In this document: positions 7,702 to 17,034 of the stretch, one piece after another | Numbering within the stretch: position 1 is the first letter of the stretch | Layout: each line of letters starts with the position of its first letter | Source of the DNA: Sphingomonas yabuuchiae | Lineage (GTDB): Bacteria > Pseudomonadota > Alphaproteobacteria > Sphingomonadales > Sphingomonadaceae | Reading direction: 5' to 3' | Assembly: GCF_014199595.1 (NCBI RefSeq) | Contig: NZ_JACHNX010000003.1 | Location: 186,001 to 250,000 of the forward strand | Length of the DNA: 64,000 nt | Notes under the pieces: generated by a model | The model's database searches: none | What the model was told of the DNA's origin: nothing | The model's input: only the letters and a program-made list of their open reading frames with translations | Program-made: the position numbers and the translations under genes

Positions 7702-8868
7702 ATGAACATGAGAAAGCTGACGGGCCGGTTTCAACGCCCCCCCATCCTAGCCGCCAACACGCCGAAGGGCCCCTGGGGCGGGTCCGGCGACGATCCCAAT
7801 GGTGGTCCCCGCAATCCCTGGGCCGTTCCGCCGGGTGGCCGCAAGGCACCGGGCAAGCCCACCGCGCTGGATGAATTCATCCGCAAGGCGCGCGGATCGG
7901 GCGGCGGCGGCCCCGGCGAGGGGCCGGGCGGCTCCGGCGGCGGTTTCGGCGGCCTTCCCGGTGCGCCGGGTGGCCGCACGCTCTGGGCGATCGGCGCGGC
8001 GATCCTGATCGTCATCTGGCTGCTCTACACTTCGATCCACCCGATCGGCCCGCAGCAGCGCGGCGTCGTCACCTATTTCGGTCGCTATACCGGCATCCTC
8101 GAGCCGGGCATCCAGATCACCGCTCCGGCCCCGATCGCCAGCGTCCGGGTGCTGGACGTGCAGAAGATCCGTACCGAGAACTTTCCCGAAGGCTCGGGTG
8201 AGAATCTGGTGCTGACCAGCGACCAGAACATCATCGACCTGACCTATTCGGTGCGCTGGGACATCGCCAATCCGCGCGACTACGCCTTTCGTCTGGCCCA
8301 GCCGCAGGAAACCGTGCGCGCGGCGGCCGAAAGCGCGATGCGGGCGGTGATCGCCGACACCTCGCTCGACCAAGCGCTGGGTTCGGGGCGTACCGGCATC
8401 GAACAGCGGGTGCAGGAACTGACCCAGTCGATCCTGAACGAATATCGCGCGGGCGTGCGGATCCAGGGCGTCGCCATCAAGCAGGCCGCCCCGCCGCAGC
8501 AGATCGTCGACGACTTCAACAAGGTGACGGTGGCGCAACAGCGCGCGGTCGCCGACGTCAACCAGGCGCGTTCCTATGCGCAGCAGGTGGTGGCCCGTGC
8601 GCAGGGCGAGGCGGCGCAGTTCGACAAGGTGTACGAACAATATCGCCTGGCCCCCGACGTGACCCGCCGCCGCATGTATTACGAGACCATGGAGGCCGTG
8701 CTGGCCAAGTCGGACAAGACCATCGTCGAGACGCCGGGCGTCGTGCCCTATCTGCCCCTGTCCAAGGGCCAGGCCAGGCCGCTGCCGCCCGAGATCACCG
8801 CGACGGCTCCGGCCACGCCGCCTGCCGCTTCTGCGCAGGCCGGTTCGGAACAGGGAGGCGGCCAGTGA
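7702..8868 (+). CDS. hflK: FtsH protease modulator HflK
   Basis: A protein of 388 residues from ATG 7702 (ATG 7708 is an alternative). A Gly/Pro-rich cytoplasmic N-terminus of about 95 residues precedes one membrane segment (TLWAIGAAILIVIWLLYTSI). The SPFH/band-7 domain starts at HPIGPQQRGVVTYFGRY, followed by a long helical part (RSYAQQVVARAQGEAAQFDK). HflK pairs with HflC in a membrane ring that surrounds and restrains FtsH. Its TGA overlaps the GTG of hflC by 4 bp, so translation is coupled. Confidence 0.94.
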   Translation: MNMRKLTGRFQRPPILAANTPKGPWGGSGDDPNGGPRNPWAVPPGGRKAPGKPTALDEFIRKARGSGGGGPGEGPGGSGGGFGGLPGAPGGRTLWAIGAAILIVIWLLYTSIHPIGPQQRGVVTYFGRYTGILEPGIQITAPAPIASVRVLDVQKIRTENFPEGSGENLVLTSDQNIIDLTYSVRWDIANPRDYAFRLAQPQETVRAAAESAMRAVIADTSLDQALGSGRTGIEQRVQELTQSILNEYRAGVRIQGVAIKQAAPPQQIVDDFNKVTVAQQRAVADVNQARSYAQQVVARAQGEAAQFDKVYEQYRLAPDVTRRRMYYETMEAVLAKSDKTIVETPGVVPYLPLSKGQARPLPPEITATAPATPPAASAQAGSEQGGGQ

Positions 8869-9731
8869 ACGGCCTGACCGCACGCAACCCGATCGTGCTG
8901 GGCGTCGCCCTGCTGATCGCGGTCATCATAGCCGCCTCGACCTTCTCGATCGTGCCGGAAACCCGGCAGGCGGTCGTCTATCGGTTCGAGCAGCCGCGCC
9001 GGGTGGTCAATGGCTATCGGCCCAGCGAGGAACTGGGCGACAGCGGCGCAGGCCTGATCGCGCGTATTCCCTTCGTCGACCGCATCGTCTGGGTCGACAA
9101 GCGGGTGCTCGACCTCGACCTGGAAAAGACCCAGGTGCTGTCGACCGATCAGCTGCGCATGAATGTCGATGCCTTTGCCCGTTTCCGCGTGATCGACCCG
9201 CGCCGCATGCTGGCGACGGCGGGCAGCGTCGACGGCGTCATCAACCAGCTCCGCCCGATCTTCGGCTCGGCGCTGCGCAACGAACTGGGCAAGCGGCGTT
9301 CGTCCGAACTGCTCAGCCCCGAGCGCGGCCAGGTGATGGACGCGATCCAGGTCCGCCTCGACCGCATCGCGCGCCAATATGGCGTCCAGATCGTCGATGT
9401 GCGCATCAAGGAGGCCGAGCTGCCGCCGGGCACGCCGCTGCAAAGCGCGCTCGCCCGGATGCAGACCGCGCGCCAGCAGGAGGCGATCACCATCGCTGCG
9501 CAAGGGCAGAAGCAGGCGCAGATCGTCCGCGCCGATGCCGACGCCCAGGCCGCGCAAATCTATGCCCAGGCGTTCGGCAAGGATGCCAATTTCTACGATT
9601 TCTACCGGGCCATGCAGTCCTATCGCCATACCTTCGGTGCGGACGGCTCGAACCAGGAACGTGGGGCCACGCAGATCATTCTGTCGCCCGAGAACAGCTA
9701 TTTGAAGGAATTCACCGCGCCGGGCCGATAG
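8865..9731 (+). CDS. hflC: FtsH protease modulator HflC
   Basis: A protein of 288 residues using GTG at 8865, which overlaps the hflK stop (GTGA). A membrane segment (PIVLGVALLIAVIIAASTF) is followed by the band-7 domain (VPETRQAVVYRFEQP, RIPFVDRIVWVDKRVLD). The helical tail ends in the QAQIVRADADAQAAQIYAQA repeat typical of HflC. It works with HflK as the membrane scaffold controlling FtsH. A DegP-like protease follows, making a small envelope quality-control locus. Confidence 0.94.
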   Translation: MNGLTARNPIVLGVALLIAVIIAASTFSIVPETRQAVVYRFEQPRRVVNGYRPSEELGDSGAGLIARIPFVDRIVWVDKRVLDLDLEKTQVLSTDQLRMNVDAFARFRVIDPRRMLATAGSVDGVINQLRPIFGSALRNELGKRRSSELLSPERGQVMDAIQVRLDRIARQYGVQIVDVRIKEAELPPGTPLQSALARMQTARQQEAITIAAQGQKQAQIVRADADAQAAQIYAQAFGKDANFYDFYRAMQSYRHTFGADGSNQERGATQIILSPENSYLKEFTAPGR

Positions 9732-9837
9732 GTGGACAATCCACCTTTCCGCTCGTTCATATTCAAGCGTCGTTCAGCCAAACCGTGGCAAATAGGTCAC
9801 GGTCAAACTGAATTTTCTTTGAGAGGACCCTAGCCCA

Positions 9838-11367
9838 GTGCGCTACGCCTACGCCATTACCAGTGCGCTCCTCCTCGGTGGTGCGACCGCGACCCTGGCC
9901 CTTCAGCCCGGCACCGCCCAGGTCGCGCAGAACGAACCGGGCGCGATCCAGGCGGTCGCCCCGCGCGCCGGCGCGCCGATGAGCTTTGCCGACATGGTCG
10001 CCAAGCTCCAGCCCGCCGTCGTCAACATCTCGACCAAGCAGTCGATCACCGTAAAGCAGCAGGCGAACCCGTTTGCCGGTACCCCGTTCGAGGGCTTTTT
10101 CGGCCAGTTCGGCGGCCAGGCCGGGCCGCAGCCGCAGAAGCGTGAAGGCGCCTCGCTGGGTTCGGGCTTCCTGATCTCGCCCGATGGCTATATCGTCACC
10201 AACAACCACGTCATCGCGCCGGGCGCACAGGGTGCGTCGGTCGATTCGATCACCGTCACGCTGAGCGACCGCAAGGAATATACCGCCAAGGTCGTCGGCC
10301 GCGACGAGACCTCCGACCTCGCGGTTCTGAAGATCGACGGCAAGAGCCTGCCCTTCGTGCGCTTCGGCGACTCGGCGCGGGCACGGCCGGGCGACTGGGT
10401 GCTGGCCATCGGCCAGCCCTTCGGCCTGTCGAGCACCGTGACCGCGGGCATCATCTCGGCGATCCACCGCGTCACCGGACAGGGCGGCGCGAACGACCGC
10501 TTCATCCAGACCGACGCCGCGATCAACCAGGGCAATTCGGGCGGCCCGATGTTCGACATGAACGGCAATGTGATCGGCATCAACAGCCAGATCTATTCGC
10601 AGTCGGGCGGCAATATCGGCATCGGCTTCGCCATCCCGGCGGAGGACGCCAAGCCGATCGTCGAGCGCCTGATGAAGGGCCAGAAGATCGAGCGCGGCTA
10701 TCTGGGCGTGCAGATCGGCGGGCCGGTCAATGACGATGTCGCCGCCTCGCTGGGCGTGCCCAAGGGCCAGGGCGAGATCATCGCCAAGGTCGAGCCGAAC
10801 GGCCCCGCCGCCAAGGCCGGTCTGAAGGCGTTCGACGTCGTGACCAAGGTCAACGGCCAGTCGGTGACGCCCGAGCAGACCCTGTCCTATCTGATCGCGA
10901 ACGTGCCGCCGGGCGGCCGCGTCCAGCTGGAAGTGCTGCGCGGCGGCAAGCCGGTGTCGTTGACCGCGACCGCCGCGACCCGTCCGTCGAACGAGGAACT
11001 GCGCTCGACCATGGGTGACGGCTCCGACGCCTTCCCCGACGATGACGACGATGCGCAGACCACGCCGGCGGCCGGTGGCGGCCTGGGCCTGTCGGTCCAG
11101 GTGCTGACCCCCGCGATCGCGCGGGCGATCAATGTCGACCCGACGACCCAGGGCGTGGTGATCGCAGCGGTCGATCCGTCGAGCGATGCCGCCGCCAAGC
11201 TGAAGCGCGGCGATGTCATCACGGCAGTCAACGGTGCGCCGGTGCGCAGCGCGGCCGATCTCCAGCAGATCGTCGCCGCCGCCAAAGCCGCAGGCCGCCC
11301 GCAGGTGCTGGCACAGATCACCCGCGGCAAGATCGCGGGCGCGCTGATCCCGCTCCGAATCAAGTAA
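9838..11367 (+). CDS. Do-family periplasmic serine protease (DegP/HtrA-like)
   Basis: A protein of 509 residues from GTG 9838, which follows a GAGAGGA site at 9820-9826. It has a signal peptide (ITSALLLGGATATLALQPGTA). The trypsin-like domain carries the triad His124 (NNHV), Asp160 (TSDLAVL) and Ser234 (GNSGGP). PDZ1 spans roughly 275-370 and PDZ2 roughly 415-505. An acidic DDDDD linker joins the PDZ domains. It should degrade or refold misfolded envelope proteins. A strong hairpin terminator follows. Confidence 0.95.
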   Translation: MRYAYAITSALLLGGATATLALQPGTAQVAQNEPGAIQAVAPRAGAPMSFADMVAKLQPAVVNISTKQSITVKQQANPFAGTPFEGFFGQFGGQAGPQPQKREGASLGSGFLISPDGYIVTNNHVIAPGAQGASVDSITVTLSDRKEYTAKVVGRDETSDLAVLKIDGKSLPFVRFGDSARARPGDWVLAIGQPFGLSSTVTAGIISAIHRVTGQGGANDRFIQTDAAINQGNSGGPMFDMNGNVIGINSQIYSQSGGNIGIGFAIPAEDAKPIVERLMKGQKIERGYLGVQIGGPVNDDVAASLGVPKGQGEIIAKVEPNGPAAKAGLKAFDVVTKVNGQSVTPEQTLSYLIANVPPGGRVQLEVLRGGKPVSLTATAATRPSNEELRSTMGDGSDAFPDDDDDAQTTPAAGGGLGLSVQVLTPAIARAINVDPTTQGVVIAAVDPSSDAAAKLKRGDVITAVNGAPVRSAADLQQIVAAAKAAGRPQVLAQITRGKIAGALIPLRIK

Positions 11368-11397
11368 TCCGCCAGCCTTGACGGGCCGGTAAAGAAA

Positions 11398-11430
11398 GGC
11401 CGTCGCATCCCGGGGATGCGGCGGCCTTTT
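11398..11430 (+). terminator. Rho-independent terminator after the DegP-like gene
   Basis: GGCCGTCGCATCC (from 11398) pairs with GGATGCGGCGGCC (to 11426), with one G-T pair, and is followed by TTTT. It ends 31 bp before the next gene's start at 11461. Confidence 0.85.
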
Positions 11431-11460
11431 GCTATTCCCGTCCCCGTTCACGGCGATACA

Positions 11461-13080
11461 ATGCGCGCCATGGACGGCATCTTCATCGGCATGGGTGGCG
11501 GCAAGCCACAGGCGATCGACCTCAAGCGCGCGAACCGGCACGGCCTGATCGCGGGCGCGACCGGCACCGGCAAGACGGTGACGCTCCAGACGATGGTCGA
11601 GGGGTTCTCGCGTGCCGGGGTGCCCAGCTTCGTCGCCGATGTGAAGGGCGACCTGTCGGGCCTGGGCCTCGCCGGATCGGCGATGGGAAAGACGCACGCC
11701 GCCTTCTCCGCGCGCGCCGCCGAACTGGGCATGACCGACTGGGCCTATGATGCCGCCCCCGTACAATTCTGGGACCTGTTCGGCACGCAGGGGCACCCGG
11801 TCCGCGCCACCGTGTCGGAGATGGGGCCTCTGCTGCTCGCCCGCATGATGGGCCTGAACGAGACTCAGGAGGGCGTGCTGACCATCGCCTTTCATGTCGC
11901 GGACAAGGAAGGGCTGCTCCTCCTCGACCTGGATGATCTCCAGGCGATGCTGGCCGAATGCGCCGCGCGGGCGGACGAGCTGACCACCACCTATGGCAAT
12001 GTCTCGAAACAGTCGGTCGGCGCGATCCAGCGCGCGCTGCTCCAGTTGCGCACCCAAGGGGGCGAGCATTTCTTCGGCGAACCCGCCCTCGAACTGGCCG
12101 ACCTGATTGCCACGGACGATTCGGGGCGCGGCATCGTCAACATCCTCGCCGCCGACCAGCTTATGGCCAGCCCCAAGCTTTACGCCACCTTCCTGCTCTG
12201 GCTGTTGTCCGAACTGTTCGAACAGCTTCCCGAGATCGGCGACCCCGACAAGCCCAAGCTCGTCTTCTTCTTCGACGAGGCGCATCTGTTGTTCGACGAG
12301 GCCGCGCCCGCGCTGATCGACACGATCGAGCGCGTCGTGCGGCTGATCCGGTCCAAGGGCGTCGGTGTCTATTTCATCACCCAGAACCCGATCGATGTGC
12401 CCGACAAGATCGCCGGACAGCTGGGCAACCGCGTGCAGCATGCGTTGCGCGCCTTCACGCCCCGCGATCAGGCGGCGGTGCGCTCGGCGGCGGAGACGTT
12501 CCGCGCCAATCCCGGCGTCGATGTCGCCACCGCCATCACCGAGTTGAAGGTCGGCGAGGCGCTGGTCTCGCTGCTCCAGCCCGATGGCTCCCCCTCGCCC
12601 GTCGAGCGCACGCTGATCGCCCCGCCGCGCAGCCGGGTCGGCCCCGCGACGCCGGAGGAACGCAAGGTCCTGATCGAGACCGACGCGGTCGGTGCGAAAT
12701 ACGATCAGGCGATCGACCGCGAATCGGCCGAGGAACTGCTCGCCGCCAAGACCCAGGAAGCCGCCGCAGCCGCCGCCGAGGCGAAGGCGGCGACCGAGGC
12801 CGACAAGCAGGCGGCGCAACAGGCGAAGGCGGACGCGAAGGCCGCCAAGGAGGCCGAACGCGCCCGCATCGCCGAACAGCGTGCGGCGGCCAACTCCCCC
12901 TGGGCCAAGATGGCGAGCAGCGCGGCCCGCTCGGCCAGTTCCTCGATCGGGCGACAGGTGGCCAACGAGATCGGCAAGCAGGTGTTCGGCGGCGGATCGC
13001 GGCGGCGTTCGAGTAGCGCTGGCGGCGGGATCGTCGGGGCGGTGGTGCGCGGGGTGCTGGGAAATCTGTTTCGAGGGTAA
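11461..13080 (+). CDS. HerA-like ATPase (DUF853, YjgR type)
   Basis: A protein of 539 residues (ATG 11470 is an equally good start). Walker A GATGTGKT lies near residue 31, and Walker B LVFFFDEAHLLFDEA near 275. YFITQNPIDVPDKIAGQLGNR is the arginine-bearing conserved block of the DUF853 family. The C-terminal 140 residues are an Ala/Lys-rich helical stretch ending in a Gly/Ser-rich GGGSRRRSSSAGGG tail. Related HerA proteins are DNA-translocating ATPases, but the role of YjgR-type members is uncertain. Confidence 0.88.
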   Translation: MRAMDGIFIGMGGGKPQAIDLKRANRHGLIAGATGTGKTVTLQTMVEGFSRAGVPSFVADVKGDLSGLGLAGSAMGKTHAAFSARAAELGMTDWAYDAAPVQFWDLFGTQGHPVRATVSEMGPLLLARMMGLNETQEGVLTIAFHVADKEGLLLLDLDDLQAMLAECAARADELTTTYGNVSKQSVGAIQRALLQLRTQGGEHFFGEPALELADLIATDDSGRGIVNILAADQLMASPKLYATFLLWLLSELFEQLPEIGDPDKPKLVFFFDEAHLLFDEAAPALIDTIERVVRLIRSKGVGVYFITQNPIDVPDKIAGQLGNRVQHALRAFTPRDQAAVRSAAETFRANPGVDVATAITELKVGEALVSLLQPDGSPSPVERTLIAPPRSRVGPATPEERKVLIETDAVGAKYDQAIDRESAEELLAAKTQEAAAAAAEAKAATEADKQAAQQAKADAKAAKEAERARIAEQRAAANSPWAKMASSAARSASSSIGRQVANEIGKQVFGGGSRRRSSSAGGGIVGAVVRGVLGNLFRG

Positions 13081-13541
13081 CGGTTTCCAACCCCCACCCT
13101 CACCCTTCCCACCCGCTATCGCGGGCGGGCCCCTTCCCTCTCCCGGTGGGAGAGGGAGAATAAGGGGACCTATAAAGCGCTTCTCTCGCCCTCTACTTCC
13201 AACCTCCGTTCAGCTTGAGCGCAGTCGAAGGCCACGGGAATCCACTCACTCCAAGCGCGCACCCCGGCGAAGGCCGGGGTCCAGTTGCCATGGGCCATCG
13301 AAGGCGCGGCATCTTCGCCTCCCCCGCAACGGTCTGCGCGCCGCGAGCTTCGCGGGATCTGGACCCCGGCCTTCGTCGGGGTTGGGGCCTTTGGCGAATT
13401 GAATCGCGTGGCCTTCGACTTCGCTCAGGCTGAACGGGGGTTGGCAGGGATCTTCCCTGCCGCGCCCGCTGGACGAAGTCGAGGCAAATCCCCCATATGA
13501 AACGCTAGGCGCACGCCTCCTACTCTGCCACATCTGCGCGC
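13081..13541. other. 461-bp non-coding gap with repeats
   Basis: No gene with a credible start and ribosome site was seen between the HerA-like ATPase and the OPT transporter. The left end (13095-13165) has pyrimidine-rich CCCTCTCCC/GGGAGAGGG arms. The middle is filled by the nested inverted repeat at 13206-13437. The last 100 bp should hold the OPT promoter, which was not identified. Confidence 0.6.
13206..13437. repeat. Nested inverted repeat (family E)
   Basis: The outer arms are about 13206-13236 and 13407-13437 (CGTTCAGCTTGAGCGCAGTC against its near complement). The inner arms are 13261-13283 and 13359-13380 (ACCCCGGCGAAGGCCGGGGT against its near complement). The two pairs are concentric, giving a structure of about 230 bp. 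A single outer-type arm also occurs at about 23727-23756. Confidence 0.8.
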
Positions 13542-15518
13542 ATGAGCCGTACTCCCACTGCTGCCCGCCCCGTTGCCGAACTGACCCTTCGCGGCATTGC
13601 GCTGGGCGGGATCATCACGCTGCTGTTCACGGCGGCCAATGTCTATCTGGGCCTGAAGGTCGGGCTGACCTTCGCCACTTCGATCCCGGCGGCGGTCATC
13701 TCGATGGCGATCCTGCGCTATCTGCCGAACAGCTCGGTGCTGGAGAACAACATCGTCCAGACGATCGCCTCGGCGGCGGGGACGCTGGCGGCGATCATCT
13801 TCGTGCTGCCCGGCCTCGTCATGATCGGCTGGTGGCAGGGCTTTCCCTACCTCCTGACCGCCGGAATTACGGCCACGGGCGGCATTCTCGGCGTCATGTT
13901 CTCGGTCCCCTTGCGCCGTGCCCTCGTCGTCGACACCGACCTCCCCTACCCGGAGGGCCGCGCCGCGGCCGAAGTGCTGAAGGTCGGCGCGGGCAGCCGC
14001 GAGGGCGAAGCGGAGAGCGCGACCGGCCTGCGGCTGATCGTCGTCAACGCCGTCGCCTCGGCCGCCTTCGCCGTGCTGACCCAGACCAAGCTGGCGGTGG
14101 CCGAAGCCGCCATCTGGTTCCGCACCGGCGCGGGCGCCACGGGCATTTCGGGCGGGCTGTCCTTCGCGCTGATCGGGGTCGGGCATCTGGTCGGCCTGTC
14201 GGTCGGCGTCGCGATGCTGGCGGGGATCGCGATCGGATGGTGGGTGGCACTGCCCATCCTGACCGCCATGGCCCCCTCGACCGGCCCGGTCGCCGAGTGG
14301 GCGGGCGGTATCTTCAGCCGCGACGTGCGTTTCCTGGGCGCGGGCGTGATCGGGGTCGCGGCGATCTGGACGCTGCTGAAGATCATCGGGCCGGTCATCG
14401 GCGGCATCCGCTCGTCGCTCGCCGCCGCCTCCGCCAAGCGCGACGGCACCGTGCTGCCCATCGGCGAGCGCGACCTGCCGATCGGGATCGTCGCGGTCGT
14501 CGCGCTGGCGACGTTGGTGCCGATCGCGGGACTTTTGTGGTCGGTGATCGCGGGCGGGCCGCTCGCCGCATCGGGCTTCGCGCTGATCGGCGGCGCGCTG
14601 CTGTTCATCTTGCTGATCGGCCTCGTGATCGCGGCCGTCTGCGGGTATATGGCGGGTCTGATCGGGGCCTCGAACAGTCCCGTGTCGGGCATCGGCATCC
14701 TGTCGGTGCTGGCCGCAGCGCTGCTCCTCGTCGGCCTGTTCGGGCGCGGCACATCCCCGGAGACCACGCAGGCGCTGGTCGCCTATGCGCTGATCGTTAC
14801 CGGCGTCGTGTTCGGTGTGGCGACCATCTCCAACGACAATCTCCAGGACCTGAAGACCGGCGAGCTGGTCGGTGCGACGCCGTGGAAGCAGCAGGTGGCG
14901 CTGGTCATCGGCGTCGTCTTCGGCAGCCTGGTGATCCCGCCCGTCCTCGACCTGCTCAACGCAACGCTGGGCTTTGCGGGCACGCCGGGGGCTGGCCCCA
15001 ACGCGCTGTCCGCACCGCAGGCCGCGCTGATCTCGGCACTGGCCAAGGGCGTACTGGGCGGCGACCTGAACTGGGGCATGATCGGGATCGGCGCGCTGGT
15101 CGGCGTCGGGGTGATCGTGGTGGACGAGGTGCTGGGCAAGCTCGGCTGGTTGCGCCTGCCGCCGCTGGGCGTGGGGCTGGGCATCTACCTGCCCATGTCG
15201 GCCACGCTGCCGGTCGTGGTCGGCGCCACCATCGGCCATGCCTATGACCGCTGGGCCAAGCGCAGCGCCAACCCGGACACCGCCGAGCGGCTGGGTGTGC
15301 TGGCCGCGACCGGGCTGATCGTCGGTGAGAGCCTGTGGGGCGTCGGTTTTGCGGGGATCGTCTATCTGACCAACTCGGACGCGCCGCTGGCGCTGGTCGG
15401 AGAGGGTTTCGCGACCCCCGCGCTGGTCGGGGGGACGATCCTGTTCCTCGGGATCGTGGCGGCGCTGTACCGCTATACGCGCCGCCAAGTTGCGTTCCTG
15501 CCGCCAGCCGCCCACTGA
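13542..15518 (+). CDS. OPT-family oligopeptide transporter
   Basis: A 658-residue, very hydrophobic protein with about 14-16 predicted membrane spans. The conserved OPT blocks are present: NVYLGLKVGLTFATSIPAAV at 33-52, PYPEGRAAAEVLKVG, NSPVSGIGILSVL, DNLQDLKTGELVGATPWKQQ and LGVGLGIYLPMSATLPVVVG. OPT proteins import oligopeptides or metal-chelate-like substrates; the substrate cannot be told here. It is a single-gene unit that converges with the GH130 gene across a palindromic repeat. Confidence 0.93.
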   Translation: MSRTPTAARPVAELTLRGIALGGIITLLFTAANVYLGLKVGLTFATSIPAAVISMAILRYLPNSSVLENNIVQTIASAAGTLAAIIFVLPGLVMIGWWQGFPYLLTAGITATGGILGVMFSVPLRRALVVDTDLPYPEGRAAAEVLKVGAGSREGEAESATGLRLIVVNAVASAAFAVLTQTKLAVAEAAIWFRTGAGATGISGGLSFALIGVGHLVGLSVGVAMLAGIAIGWWVALPILTAMAPSTGPVAEWAGGIFSRDVRFLGAGVIGVAAIWTLLKIIGPVIGGIRSSLAAASAKRDGTVLPIGERDLPIGIVAVVALATLVPIAGLLWSVIAGGPLAASGFALIGGALLFILLIGLVIAAVCGYMAGLIGASNSPVSGIGILSVLAAALLLVGLFGRGTSPETTQALVAYALIVTGVVFGVATISNDNLQDLKTGELVGATPWKQQVALVIGVVFGSLVIPPVLDLLNATLGFAGTPGAGPNALSAPQAALISALAKGVLGGDLNWGMIGIGALVGVGVIVVDEVLGKLGWLRLPPLGVGLGIYLPMSATLPVVVGATIGHAYDRWAKRSANPDTAERLGVLAATGLIVGESLWGVGFAGIVYLTNSDAPLALVGEGFATPALVGGTILFLGIVAALYRYTRRQVAFLPPAAH

Positions 15519-15524
15519 TCGCTA

Positions 15525-15648
15525 ATTCCTCCCCTGTAAGGGGAGGTGGCAGGCCGTAGGCCTGACGGAGGGGTGTCCCGCTATCGAGAGGGGGGACACC
15601 CCTCCACCATGCTGCGCATGGTCCCCCTCCCCTTACAGGGGAGGAATA
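15525..15648. repeat. Long palindromic repeat, family C copy 1
   Basis: A 124-bp element starting ATTCCTCCCCTGTAAGGGGA and ending with its complement. The inner motifs are GGTGGCAGGCC, GCCTGACGGAGGGGTGTCCC and CCATGCTGCGCATGG. It fills the convergent gap between the OPT and GH130 genes. Copies lie at 39053-39177, 49253-49368 (diverged) and 53570-53696. Confidence 0.9.
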
Positions 15649-15688
15649 AAGAGAACTTGGCGCAGCATGGAACCGCGCCATCTGGACA

Positions 15689-16972
15689 TTACATCGCGGC
15701 CAACAGCTCGCTGATCTTCACGAACGCAAAGCCGATCGAGCTGTCCGCGATGCCATAGGGAAGGAACAGCGAATCGCCGTGCCGAATCGCGCCGCAGGAA
15801 TAGACGACGTTGGGCACATAACCCTCGCGGTCCTGGTCCTTCGCCGCCAGAATCGGCTGCTTCGTCCGGCCAAGCACCTTGGACGGGTCGTTCTTGTCGA
15901 GCAGCGCGGCACCGATCGAATATTTGCGCATCGCACCGACGCCGTGGGTCAGCAGTAGCCAGCCCTCGTCCGTTTCGATGGGCGGACCGCAATTGCCGAT
16001 CTGCACCAGTTCCCATGGATAGACGGGGGTGAGGATCTTCTCGCCCTCATCCCAATGCGTCAGCGAGTCGGACTTGAGAAGGAACAGGTTTTCGCCGTCC
16101 TGCCGCCCGATCATCATATACTGGCCCGCGACCTTGCGCGGGAACAGCGCCATGCCCTTGTTACGCGCCGCCGCGCCGGTCATCGGCACGAGGTCGAACG
16201 CGCGGAAGTCGCGGGTGCGCATCAGTTCGGACTGGATGCCCGAGCCGTCATAGGCGGTATAGGTGCCGATCCACTCGACCGCGCCGTCGTCATGCGTGAA
16301 CTGGACGATCCGCATGTCCTCCAGCCCCTTGGACTGGGCCTGGGTGATCGGGAAGATGACCGTGCCCGACAGCGTCGAGTCGCGGTGGCGGTGGACCGTG
16401 ATCGGGCCGCTTGGCACTTCATACTCGCCCCAGCCATGCACGTCCGTCGCGGTCGCGAAGGGCGGCTCGGGCGCGAGGCGCAGCTGGTTCTGATCGTTGA
16501 TGATGCCTTCGCGGAACGCGACCGACGAGATGTGCCCCTCGCCCACCGAGCGCATCGACATCAGGATACGCTGCGACCCCGGCTGGATGCCGGTCTGGTC
16601 AAAATGCGGCACCGCCGACGGGTTCATCAGCGCGGCGGCGGCATAGCTGTATTCGTGGCAGAAATAGGCCCCGATCAGCTGGCGCTTCTCGTCGCTGATC
16701 TTCGACCCGTCGAGCTTCAGCAGATCCTCGATCTGGTCGTAACGGGTCATGAAGACGCGCCGCGTCTGCCAGTGCCGTGCCTCGAAATCCTTCAGCACGG
16801 CTTCCAGCTGGTCGCGGGCTTCCTGCGGCGACATGGCCAGCACTTCGCCCACCAGCCGTTCGGTCCGGCTGGGGGGTGCGCCGTTGCCACCGCCCCAGGC
16901 GATGTGAAACGGCCGCACCACGACGCGCGAAGGGTCGGCATGAAGCCGCAGCCGGTGGTTGAAAAGATCCAT
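15689..16972 (-). CDS. GH130-family glycoside phosphorylase/hydrolase
   Basis: A protein of 427 residues from ATG 16972. GH130 signatures are clear: VVRPFHIAWG near the N-terminus, MRSVGEGHISSVAFREG in the middle, and a C-terminal block with GNCGPPIETDEGWLLLTHGV then AALLDKNDPSKVLGRTKQPI. Known GH130 enzymes phosphorolyse or hydrolyse beta-mannosides (beta-1,4- or beta-1,2-linked). No signal peptide is seen, so it is cytoplasmic. It lies 62 bp downstream of the GT4 gene on the same strand, suggesting synthesis and recycling of one mannose-containing saccharide; that link is inference. Confidence 0.88.
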   Translation of the reverse strand: MDLFNHRLRLHADPSRVVVRPFHIAWGGGNGAPPSRTERLVGEVLAMSPQEARDQLEAVLKDFEARHWQTRRVFMTRYDQIEDLLKLDGSKISDEKRQLIGAYFCHEYSYAAAALMNPSAVPHFDQTGIQPGSQRILMSMRSVGEGHISSVAFREGIINDQNQLRLAPEPPFATATDVHGWGEYEVPSGPITVHRHRDSTLSGTVIFPITQAQSKGLEDMRIVQFTHDDGAVEWIGTYTAYDGSGIQSELMRTRDFRAFDLVPMTGAAARNKGMALFPRKVAGQYMMIGRQDGENLFLLKSDSLTHWDEGEKILTPVYPWELVQIGNCGPPIETDEGWLLLTHGVGAMRKYSIGAALLDKNDPSKVLGRTKQPILAAKDQDREGYVPNVVYSCGAIRHGDSLFLPYGIADSSIGFAFVKISELLAAM

Positions 16973-17034
16973 CGCGCTACCGTCTCGCCACTTTACCAAA
17001 AACGCTCATCACATCCCCCGAACATGACAGCATG

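Noticed and set aside
9763..12819. A 1018-codon minus-strand frame over the DegP-like and HerA-like genes
   Set aside because: Both plus-strand genes have full catalytic motifs. The antisense product has no motif, and it spans a terminator and two unrelated genes.
13425..15515. A 696-codon minus-strand frame opposite the OPT transporter
   Set aside because: The OPT gene is certain from its conserved blocks. The antisense translation is a low-complexity Arg/Asp/Gln/His-rich shadow.
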